55,941 nucleotides of DNA, from the NCBI GenBank assembly GCA_035317605.1, contig DATHGT010000152.1, forward strand, positions 1 through 55,941, written 5' to 3'. The stretch is from DATHGT01 sp035317605 (GTDB lineage Bacteria > Methylomirabilota > Methylomirabilia > Rokubacteriales > CSP1-6). Under the pieces are notes generated by a model. That model made no database searches. It was not told the DNA's origin and saw nothing but the letters and a program-made list of their open reading frames with translations. This document shows positions 42,305-49,366 of this stretch, piece after piece. Every line of letters starts with the position of its first letter. Position 1 is the stretch's first letter. The position numbers and the translations under genes are program-made.

Positions 42305-43208
42305 GCGTATCGGACAGCGGCCGGTAGTAGGGGCGGCCCGCCGCCGTCCACTCGGCGAGCATCGTGCGGAACTCGGGTCCCATGGGATCGAGGCCGCGCA
42401 TGCGCATGGTGCCCCGGCGGATCGTGAAATCGTGCGGAGCCAGCTCGCCGGCGCGGGTGAAGTGCCGGGCGGCGGCCTCGACGCGTCCGTGCCGGAACAG
42501 CCATTCGCCCAGGCCGAACTCGGTCCGCGCCTGCTGATCGTCCGCCGTGGGCAGCGACTGGAGCGCGCGGATCTCCGCCTCGGTGAGCGCGCTCGTCTCG
42601 CCGCGGACCCAGGCCCGCACCGCGGCCAGCGATTTCGCGGAGGCGATCCCGGTGATGGACCTGAAGGTGTCGGTCCCGAAGGCGACGTCGTTCGGGCGCA
42701 CGATGCGTGAGCACTCGTCGATCCACAGGACCGTGGGGACGTTGACGATGTTGAAGAGGTCGGCGAGCACGTGGCCGGTGTCGATCAGTGACGGGTGCGA
42801 CGGATGGGCCGCCTCGATCCAGGGACGCGCATCGTCGGCGCTCCTGTCGAGCGCGACCGTGATCACCGTGAACCCGAGCGGGCGCAGCTCTTCGTGGAGA
42901 GCCTGCCACACGGGCAGGTCGAGGCGGCAGCCTCACCACGACGCATAGGCCACCAGCAGGACCTTCCGGCCGCGATGCTCGGACAGCGAGCGCGTGCGTC
43001 CCTCGAGGTCCGGCAGGCTGAAGTCCGGCGCCTCCAGCGAGGCAAGCCGGGCCGCGCGCACGGGGGCGGGCACGCCGAGAAAGGCGACGCCCTCCTCGCG
43101 GTCGACGGCGAGCGGTCGATCGCCGGCGGCGAGCGCCTCGATGGCGGAAGCGTCCACCGTGGACACGCCCTCGCCGTCGACGAGCGTGAAGGTCCGCGCG
43201 GCGGTCAC
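42297..43208 (-). CDS. thioredoxin-fold (TlpA/redoxin-like) selenoprotein, UGA decoded as Sec92
   Basis: Read through a TGA at 42935-42933, the gene codes for 303 residues. Residues 1-55 form a small N-domain; 58-190 are a redoxin/TlpA domain (APDFSLPDLEGRTRSL, KVLLVAYASW-Sec-GCRLDLP, ITVALD, and cis-Pro in VNVPTVLW). About 195-303 are a helical tail with a TPR-like hairpin. The TGA is in frame on both sides, with uninterrupted similarity to one fold, and falls where TlpA proteins have the first redox Cys after Trp. A 6-bp hairpin with G in its loop starts 14 bases after the TGA, matching bacterial SECIS rules. GTG start 43208 overlaps the cyclase stop (GTGA). No signal peptide. The alternative is a nonsense-mutated Cys codon, or two split genes. 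Confidence 0.8.
42902..42935 (-). promoter_or_regulatory. predicted bacterial SECIS element with Sec codon
   Basis: Minus strand from the TGA (42935-42933): CCTGCC, loop CGTGT, GGCAGG (42918-42902) forms a perfect 6-bp stem with G as the second loop base, 20 bases from the TGA to the loop. A second stem, GAGGC-TGCC-GCCTC, uses the GA of the stop codon itself (42934-42921) and lies directly before it. Confidence 0.72.
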
Positions 43209-44305
43209 GCGTCGCCCTTGAGTCGCACGATGTTGAAGGCCGTGACCGGTCGCAAGAACCCCTTGAGCGACAGCTCGCCCACGGGCTCGACCTCGACCAG
43301 CGCTTCGATCGTGCCCACCATCCGGCTGGAGATGAGCACCTGGCCCGGCTTGGCTTCGCCGCACAGCCGCGCGGCGAGGTTCGTCACAGTGCCGATCGCG
43401 CCGTAGTCCCAGCGGCCCTCGAAGCCGATGGCCCCGATGGTGGCGTAGCCTTTCGCCAGTCCCACGCCGAAATCGAGCTCGAAGCCCCGCTTGCGCCAGT
43501 CCTGGGCGAGATTCGCCACGCACGCGCGCATGGCCAGCGCCATCCGGATGGCGCGCTCGGTGGGGTTCTCGACGGGCAGCGGGTCGTTGAAGAAGATCAT
43601 CATGCCGTCGCCGGTGAAGCGCTCGAGCGTCCCCTCGTGCTCGAGGACCAACCGTCCCATCTCGGCGTGGTACTCGCGGAGCACGCCCATGACTTCCTCG
43701 GGCTCGGCCGTCTCCGCGAACGCGGTGAAGCCGCGCAGATCGAGGAAGACGACCGTGATGTCGCGCCGGTGACTCTTGAGCGGATCCTCGGCGCCCCCGC
43801 CGACGATCAGCTCGGCGAGGTGCGGCGAGAAGAACCGCTTGAGCCGGGCCATGCGCTCGAGCTGGGCGACCTGATCGCTCACCCGCTGCTCCAGCGTCCG
43901 GTTCATCTCGCTGATCTGATCCCAGAACTGCTTGATGCGGAGCAGCGAGCGCACCCGCGCCAGCAGCTCCGGCTGGTTGATGGGCTTGGTGAGGAAGTCG
44001 TCGGCGCCGGCCTCGAGCCCCTTGATGCGCTCGGGGCCGGGGTCGAGCGCGGTGACCATGACCACGGGCAGGATGACCGTGGCCGGGTTCTCGCGGATCT
44101 TCCGGCACACGTCGTAGCCGTTCATGCCGGGCATCATCACGTCGAGCAGCACGAGGTCGGGGCGCTCCTTGTCGATCTGCTCGAGCCCCTCCGCTCCCGA
44201 GGACGCCGTGACCACGGCGTAGCCCTTCATGGTCAAGAGGTCCTTGAGCAGCTTGACGTTGTTGGCGGTGTCGTCGACGACCAGGATCTTGGCGGCGTCC
44301 GTCAT
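43205..44305 (-). CDS. response regulator fused to class III adenylate/guanylate cyclase
   Basis: 366 residues. Receiver domain 1-125 with phospho-acceptor Asp in LVLLDVMMPGMNG and Lys in FLTKPINQPEL; a short coiled linker (about 130-160, ISEMNRTLEQRVSDQVAQ) ends in FFSPHLAELI. A class III nucleotide cyclase domain follows (about 180-365). Metal-binding Asp residues occur in VFLDLRGFTAF and FTGDGMMIFFND; the transition-state Asn/Arg pair appears in TNLAARL. It would make cAMP (or cGMP) in response to phosphorylation by the upstream kinase. Overlaps the CheY-like gene by four bases and the selenoprotein by four bases. Confidence 0.92.
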   Translation of the reverse strand: MTDAAKILVVDDTANNVKLLKDLLTMKGYAVVTASSGAEGLEQIDKERPDLVLLDVMMPGMNGYDVCRKIRENPATVILPVVMVTALDPGPERIKGLEAGADDFLTKPINQPELLARVRSLLRIKQFWDQISEMNRTLEQRVSDQVAQLERMARLKRFFSPHLAELIVGGGAEDPLKSHRRDITVVFLDLRGFTAFAETAEPEEVMGVLREYHAEMGRLVLEHEGTLERFTGDGMMIFFNDPLPVENPTERAIRMALAMRACVANLAQDWRKRGFELDFGVGLAKGYATIGAIGFEGRWDYGAIGTVTNLAARLCGEAKPGQVLISSRMVGTIEALVEVEPVGELSLKGFLRPVTAFNIVRLKGDA

Positions 44306-44679
44306 GTCTTCTGATCCAGCATCGCTCGCACGGCGGCGAGGAAGTCTTTCACGTTGATGGGCTTGGACTGATACCCGTTGAAACCGGCGGCCATGATCTT
44401 CTGCCGGTCCTGGGTCATGGCCGAGGCGGTGACCGCGATGACCGGGGTGTCACGGATGGCCGGGTCGTCGCGGATCTGTCCCAGCGCGGTGATCCCGTTG
44501 ATGCCGGGGAGCTGGATGTCCATGAGCACGAGGTCGGGGCGCAGCTCCTTGGCCAGGCGCACGCCGTCCTCCCCGGTCTCCGCCTCGGCCAGGCGATAGC
44601 CCTTGAAGGTGAGCACGTCGCGCACCAGCTTGCGGTTCTTCTCGTTGTCTTCGACGATCAGGATGAGCTCGTTGGCCAT
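44302..44679 (-). CDS. CheY-like single-domain response regulator
   Basis: 125 residues: a bare receiver with acidic pair EDN, phospho-Asp in LVLMDIQLPGING, conserved Thr/Ser in VTASAM and Lys in YQSKPINVKDF. It has the DivK-like style of phosphorelay adaptors. It begins 22 bases before the end of the kinase gene and overlaps the cyclase gene by four bases, so the three are one translation-coupled unit. Confidence 0.93.
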   Translation of the reverse strand: MANELILIVEDNEKNRKLVRDVLTFKGYRLAEAETGEDGVRLAKELRPDLVLMDIQLPGINGITALGQIRDDPAIRDTPVIAVTASAMTQDRQKIMAAGFNGYQSKPINVKDFLAAVRAMLDQKT

Positions 44680-47573
44680 GGCCTCACCGGCAGCGTGAAG
44701 GTGAAGGTCGAGCCGCGGCCGACCTCGCTCTTCACCCCGATCGAGCCGCCATGCAGCTCGACGAATTTTCGCGTCAGCGTCAGCCCCAGACCCGTCCCCT
44801 CGCGCTTGCCCGCGTGATCGGTCCCGGCCTGGCGGAATTCCTCGAAGATCAGGGCCTGATCCCCCTGGGCGATGCCGATCCCGGTGTCGGTCACCGAGAT
44901 CTCGACGTGGCCGTTGGCGGGAGCGGCGTGCACACCGACCCGGCCGCCCTCGGCGGTGAACTTCACGGCGTTGGACAGCAGGTTCACCAGGACCTGCTTG
45001 ATCTTGCGCTCGTCGCCCACGAAGTCGCCCAGCCGCCCGTCCACCCGCGTCTCCAGGGTGATGCCATGGTTCTCGGCGCGCGTGCGCACCAGCGTCAACG
45101 CGTTGTCGATGGCCATGGGCAGGCTGAACGTGGTCAGCTCGAGCTCCATGCGGCCGGCTTCGACCTTGGAGAGATCGAGGATGTCGTTGATCAACGACAG
45201 CAGGTGCTTGCCCGACGTGAAGATGTCTTGAAGGTATTCTTCCTGCTTGTCGTTGACCTCGCCGAACATCCGGTCCAGCAGCACCTCGGAGAAGCCGATG
45301 ATGGCGTTGAGCGGGGTGCGCAGCTCGTGGGACATGTTGGCCAGGAACTCGGACTTGTGCCGGTTGGCGACCTCGAGCTGCTGGCTCTTCTCCTCGATCT
45401 CGAGGAACAGGTGGGCGTTCTCCACGGCGACCTTCGACTGGTTGGCGAGCGCGGTGACCAAGTTCACGACACGCTCGTCGAAGGTCCCGGCGGCCCGCCG
45501 GAACACGACGAGCCCCCGCGTGTCGTCCTCCCCACCCATCGGGACCGCGAGCAACGCCCGGAATCCAGCCGCCAGCGTCATATCGCGGAGCTGCATGCTC
45601 TCGGCCGCCGTGTCGGCGACGTCCGGCACCTGGACGGCCTCGCCGATCTGGGCCGCGCGGTGGACCATGCTCCGCCTGAGGTCGATCGACGTCCGCTGAA
45701 GCGCGTCCATGAACGCGGTCTCGAGATTGCGGCTCGCCACCACGTCGTAGGCTTGGCGCTCGGCGTTGAATTCGAGAACGGCGGCGGCGTCGCAGCCGGA
45801 GAGGTTGACCGCGTAGCTGGCGACCGTGTCGAGCACCCGGCGGAGATGCAGCGACGAGCTGACGGCCCGGCTCACCTCGCTCAGCGCGCCGACCTCCTCC
45901 AGCGACTGCGCGAGGTCGCGGGTGCGCTGCTGGAGCTCGGTGAAGAGCCGGACGTTCTCGATCGCGATGACGGCCTGGTCGGCGAACGTTTTGAGCAACG
46001 CGATTTGCTTGTCGCTAAAGGCCGCAATCTCCATTCGCCGGATCGCGATCACGCCGATCGACATACCCTCTCGAAGAAGGGGCGTAACGAGCAACGTCCG
46101 GTACCCGACGCCCGATTGGAGCGGAGCGAGGCCGACATATCGACCTCGAGCGTGCTCTTCAAGAATGTCGGGGATGTGGAGAGTCTCACGCTGGCGGAAC
46201 GCGGCGCCAACGACAGTATCCGACGTGATCGAAATCTTTTCGGCGCCGGGAATCAACGGAATCGTTCCATGGTGAGCGACCGCCACAAGAACACTTCCAT
46301 CGACGCGACGAATGAGAACGTCCGTAGCATCGCATAGTCTCGCGGCGCTTTCGGCGATGGCGTCGAACACCGGCTGTACATCGGTTTGCGAGCTGGAGAT
46401 CACGCGTAGGATCCCCGCGGTCGCCGTCTGCTGCTGGAGGGTCTCCGACAGCTCGCGGGTTCGCTCCTCGACCTTGCGCTCCAGGCCGGCGTACGACTCC
46501 TGGAGCCGCCCGGCCATGCTGTTGAACTGGTCGGCCAGGGCCTCCAGCTCGTCGCCGGTGTGGACCGCGATGCGCTCGTCGAGATCGCCCTCTCCGATCT
46601 TGGCGGCGCCGGCCTGCAGCGCCGAGATCGGCCGCACCATGCGACGCGCCAGCACCAGGCTGGCCAGGAACGACAGCACCACGCCGAGGAGCAGTAGGAG
46701 CGCGGTGCGCTGGATCGACGACCGCAGCGTCTCGAAGGCCTCCCCGAGCGGCTGCTCGACGAAGACCGCCCAGCGGAGCGAGGGGATGGTGGCGTAGGAC
46801 GTTAGCACCTGGCGGCTCTTCAAGTCGTGGGCGATCGCGAGGTCGTCCCCGTCGGGCGCGCGTCCGGCGATCGCCGCCTGCACCTGGGGCAGGCCGGCGA
46901 ACGAGGTCTTCTGGAGGACCAGGCTGATGTCGGGATGGGCCAGGAGGTTGCCGCCGCCGTCGACCGCGTAGGCGTGGCCGGCCTTGCCGACCCTGATCTG
47001 GGACACCACGTCCCAGATGAATTTGAGATTGACCTCCACCACCGTGACGCCGGCGTTCTGTCCGGTCCCGGCCATGGCGATCGTCATGTAGGGTTCGGAG
47101 TCCTTGCGGAAGGTCACGGGGCCGTAGTAGGCACGCTCGGTCTTGGCCCCGGCCTTGGCCTGGAGGAACTTCGGGTCGCGTGAGTAGTCGTCCTGGCTGC
47201 CCACCACGTCCATGGCCAACCGCGAGATCCGGAGCTGCTCCCGACCGGCCGTGTCGAGGTAGCTCACCTCGGTGATGGCCGGGACCTGCTTGAGCAGGCG
47301 GAGCGAGTCGAGGCGCCGCTGTTCGGTCACGGTGCCCGACGCCACGAGCTGGGGCTGGGTCGTCCACGCGATCTGGTGCTCGATGTCCTTGACGAAGCCC
47401 TCGATCTTCGACGCCGCCCCGATCGCCTTCTCGCGCTGGACGCCGATGAGCGCGGCCTTGTTTTCCTGGTAGGAGAAATAGATCTCGATCGCGCCGCTGG
47501 TCAGCAGGGTACCGCTGACCAGCACGACGATGATGACCACATATTTGCGGAAGAGCCGACCGCGGGCTCTCAC
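44658..47573 (-). CDS. membrane sensor histidine kinase (dCache-HAMP-GAF-GAF-HisKA-HATPase)
   Basis: 971 residues. Membrane helix 1 (about 11-31), periplasmic dCache-like sensor (about 35-285), helix 2 (about 290-312), HAMP (about 313-365), coiled linker, GAF1 (about 391-538), GAF2 (about 560-715), then HisKA with phospho-His749 in NMSHELRTPLNAI, and HATPase (about 850-965) with NLLSNAVKFT, DTGIGI and GTGLGLTL. It lacks its own receiver; the two following genes supply them. GTG start at 47573, with a TAAAAT hexamer seven bases upstream predicting a nearly leaderless mRNA. The GAF1 stretch is visibly less GC-rich than the rest. Confidence 0.93.
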   Translation of the reverse strand: MRARGRLFRKYVVIIVVLVSGTLLTSGAIEIYFSYQENKAALIGVQREKAIGAASKIEGFVKDIEHQIAWTTQPQLVASGTVTEQRRLDSLRLLKQVPAITEVSYLDTAGREQLRISRLAMDVVGSQDDYSRDPKFLQAKAGAKTERAYYGPVTFRKDSEPYMTIAMAGTGQNAGVTVVEVNLKFIWDVVSQIRVGKAGHAYAVDGGGNLLAHPDISLVLQKTSFAGLPQVQAAIAGRAPDGDDLAIAHDLKSRQVLTSYATIPSLRWAVFVEQPLGEAFETLRSSIQRTALLLLLGVVLSFLASLVLARRMVRPISALQAGAAKIGEGDLDERIAVHTGDELEALADQFNSMAGRLQESYAGLERKVEERTRELSETLQQQTATAGILRVISSSQTDVQPVFDAIAESAARLCDATDVLIRRVDGSVLVAVAHHGTIPLIPGAEKISITSDTVVGAAFRQRETLHIPDILEEHARGRYVGLAPLQSGVGYRTLLVTPLLREGMSIGVIAIRRMEIAAFSDKQIALLKTFADQAVIAIENVRLFTELQQRTRDLAQSLEEVGALSEVSRAVSSSLHLRRVLDTVASYAVNLSGCDAAAVLEFNAERQAYDVVASRNLETAFMDALQRTSIDLRRSMVHRAAQIGEAVQVPDVADTAAESMQLRDMTLAAGFRALLAVPMGGEDDTRGLVVFRRAAGTFDERVVNLVTALANQSKVAVENAHLFLEIEEKSQQLEVANRHKSEFLANMSHELRTPLNAIIGFSEVLLDRMFGEVNDKQEEYLQDIFTSGKHLLSLINDILDLSKVEAGRMELELTTFSLPMAIDNALTLVRTRAENHGITLETRVDGRLGDFVGDERKIKQVLVNLLSNAVKFTAEGGRVGVHAAPANGHVEISVTDTGIGIAQGDQALIFEEFRQAGTDHAGKREGTGLGLTLTRKFVELHGGSIGVKSEVGRGSTFTFTLPVRPWPTSSS

Positions 47574-47596
47574 TCGGCCATTTTACCCCGGACCCC

Positions 47597-47950
47597 TCAG
47601 GCGATTCGGCGATGCAGGAGATGACGGCGATTGGTGGTGAAGGGACGAATCTGGGCGGGCCAGCGGCCCGATTCGACGGCCTTGGCCCAGGCCTCGCTGG
47701 TCAGGACCTCGGGACTCTCGATCTCGTAGAGGGCGCCGAAGCGTGGCTCTCCGTCGACCACGATGGTCTTGATCTCGCCGCCGATCGAGAGCTTGAGCGG
47801 CTCGACCTCGAACCGGGCGACCGAGATCACGCCGGGAACGGTCAAGAGGCTGGGGACGTGCTCGCGGTCGTAGACCTCGTGAAAGAGCGCTTCCTTGTCG
47901 GGGCGGACGTCCATCGCGGCGGTGAACAGATACGGAGCGTGGCTGGGCAT
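47597..47950 (-). CDS. dimeric alpha/beta-barrel domain protein
   Basis: 117 residues. A ferredoxin-like barrel pattern is visible: YLFTAAMDVRPDKEALFHEV, DREHVPSLLTVPGVISVARF and a central FGALYEIESPEVL strand. The fold is shared with EthD, monooxygenase-like and stress-responsive proteins; no catalytic residue singles out a function. The gene precedes the histidine kinase in the direction of transcription, ending 24 bases before the kinase GTG, so it may belong to that operon. Confidence 0.68.
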   Translation of the reverse strand: MPSHAPYLFTAAMDVRPDKEALFHEVYDREHVPSLLTVPGVISVARFEVEPLKLSIGGEIKTIVVDGEPRFGALYEIESPEVLTSEAWAKAVESGRWPAQIRPFTTNRRHLLHRRIA

Positions 47951-47972
47951 GACGATGACTCCTTGGTCGTGA

Positions 47973-48968
47973 TCACGACAGGTGGTCGGACTCTAGCACG
48001 CCTTCGAGGGCCGGCTTGGCCGGCGCGGCCACGCCCCCCTCCGAGCCAGGCAGCTCGGGGCGACAGACCGCGCGGAAGTTGCACCAGCGACAGATCCGCA
48101 GCTCCTCCGTCCGCTCGAACCCGTCGATCAGCGCTAGGTTAGTCTCGGGATCGGCCAGATACGCCTTCATCGCGCGGATGGAGAGTCGCAGCTGGTCGCG
48201 CACCGCTCCCAGCCGCTCGTCGTCCCAGCGATGCGTGGTCACGGTGGGCTCGCGCAGGTTGACCTCGATGAGATCGGTGCGGGCCGGCGACACTCCGAGC
48301 ACCTCGTGAGCGTAGAGCGCGTAGCAGCCGAGCTGGAACGACGCGCCGCCACCGTGGCTGCCCCCGGTCTTCCAGTCGACCAGGGCCAGCCGTCCTTCCG
48401 GCGTCCAGAACCCGAAGTCGGGCGCGACCCACACCGAGGTCCCCTCGAACTGGAACACCTTCGACCAGTGCTCGATCGACCAGTGCTCGGGAGCGGTGGC
48501 GCGGATCTGGGCCAGCAGCGGCAACCGGAAGAAGTGTCGCAGACAGGTGGCCACGTTGCGGCTCACCGCTTGCCAGGCCTCCGGCTTCAGCGGCACCGCG
48601 TATTCGTGCTCGAACAGGGCGGGACTCTTGGGTGTGTCACGATAGCGGGCCGCCTTCGACGAGCGCCACTCGCTGCGCATGCGCTCGATCACGTCGGCGA
48701 TGAACGGCTCGGGCGGCACTCCACGCTCCGCCCGCATCACCTGGAAGGCCATCTCGACCGCGTCGTGCACGATGCGTCCGGCCCACTGCTGGCGCGAAGA
48801 CAGCTGCTTGAGGATGTAGAGCCGGCGGACGTCCGGGGGCGCTGCCGGATCCCACCCACCCCACGCGCCGTAGTACTGGAAAAAGTACTTGCGCCGACAG
48901 TCCTGGAAGGTGCCGTCGCGACTTCGCGACCAGGAGAACTCATTGGCGAGATCCGCCATCTCGCGCAT
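47973..48968 (-). CDS. PD-(D/E)XK nuclease with predicted Fe-S cluster (RecB/Cas4-like)
   Basis: 331 residues. The nuclease core has Asp in VAPDFGFWTPEGRLALVDWK (D, then DxK of the active site) and a QLGCYALYAHE helix (the Q/Y motif). One Cys near residue 20 (FQDCRRKYFFQYY) and three at the C-terminus (CRWCNFRAVC) match the four-Cys iron-sulphur arrangement of AddB, Cas4 and related exonucleases. No cas, add or rec partner is nearby. Start ATG 48968 follows GAGGG; a farther in-frame ATG lies beyond a repeat. Likely a DNA repair or end-processing exonuclease. Confidence 0.8.
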   Translation of the reverse strand: MREMADLANEFSWSRSRDGTFQDCRRKYFFQYYGAWGGWDPAAPPDVRRLYILKQLSSRQQWAGRIVHDAVEMAFQVMRAERGVPPEPFIADVIERMRSEWRSSKAARYRDTPKSPALFEHEYAVPLKPEAWQAVSRNVATCLRHFFRLPLLAQIRATAPEHWSIEHWSKVFQFEGTSVWVAPDFGFWTPEGRLALVDWKTGGSHGGGASFQLGCYALYAHEVLGVSPARTDLIEVNLREPTVTTHRWDDERLGAVRDQLRLSIRAMKAYLADPETNLALIDGFERTEELRICRWCNFRAVCRPELPGSEGGVAAPAKPALEGVLESDHLS

Positions 48969-48974
48969 TCTACC

Positions 48975-48993
48975 CTCGGAGGGGCTTCGCCCC
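48975..48993. repeat. family B hairpin between divergent genes
   Basis: CTCGGAGGGGCTTCGCCCC, the same 19 bases as found at 53741-53759. Here it lies just upstream of the nuclease start and before the promoter of the small CxxC protein. Confidence 0.7.
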
Positions 48994-48999
48994 GGCCAG

Positions 49000-49028
49000 T
49001 TGACGGCGTCCGGGCGCCACGGTAGCGT
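49000..49028 (+). promoter_or_regulatory. promoter of the small CxxC protein, predicted leaderless
   Basis: TTGACG (49000-49005), 17 bases, TAGCGT (49023-49028). The predicted start (49035-49036) coincides with the ATG. Confidence 0.6.
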
Positions 49029-49035
49029 GGCCGCC

Positions 49036-49323
49036 ATGGCATTCGTCATCACGTGTCCGTGCTGTCAGGGCAAGCTCACCGTCGATCCCGAGCTGGAAGC
49101 GGTGATCGCGCACGAGGCGCCGCCGCCGACCCGCGCGGCCAAGGATCTGGGGGCCGCGTTCGACACGCTGCGGACGAAGTCCGCCGAGCGTGAAGAACGC
49201 TTTCGACAGCAGATGCAGGCCGAATCTCAGAAGGGCAAGCTGCTGGACCGGAAGTTCCAGGAGGGTCTCAAGAAGGCCAAGGACTCCCCGGACCCGCCCC
49301 GGAGACCCTTCGACTATGAATGA
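49036..49323 (+). CDS. small CxxC hypothetical protein
   Basis: 95 residues. It begins MAFVITCPCCQGKLTVDPEL, a half zinc-ribbon (CPCC) followed by a hydrophilic, helical, charged tail (KSAEREERFRQQMQAESQK). Only one Cys pair is present, so metal binding would need a dimer. I do not recognise a characterised family. The gene ends in TGATGGGGGG, merging with a family A palindrome as at 41728. Confidence 0.7.
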   Translation: MAFVITCPCCQGKLTVDPELEAVIAHEAPPPTRAAKDLGAAFDTLRTKSAEREERFRQQMQAESQKGKLLDRKFQEGLKKAKDSPDPPRRPFDYE

Positions 49324-49350
49324 TGGGGGGCCTAGCCACGGGCCCCCCAT
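49323..49350. repeat. palindrome family A copy abutting a stop codon
   Basis: Identical 28 bases to 41728-41755; its first base is the last base of the TGA stop of the CxxC gene. It lies 16 bases before the squalene/phytoene synthase ATG. Confidence 0.85.
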
Positions 49351-49366
49351 CTCCCCCCATACGCGC

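Noticed and set aside
42297..42911. Separate 204-residue thioredoxin-like gene starting at 42911, with the upstream part as a pseudogene remnant
   Set aside because: This start lies inside the proposed SECIS stem, has no ribosome-binding site, and would remove the redox-active segment; the upstream frame is intact back to a GTGA-coupled start. Sec readthrough explains all of it.
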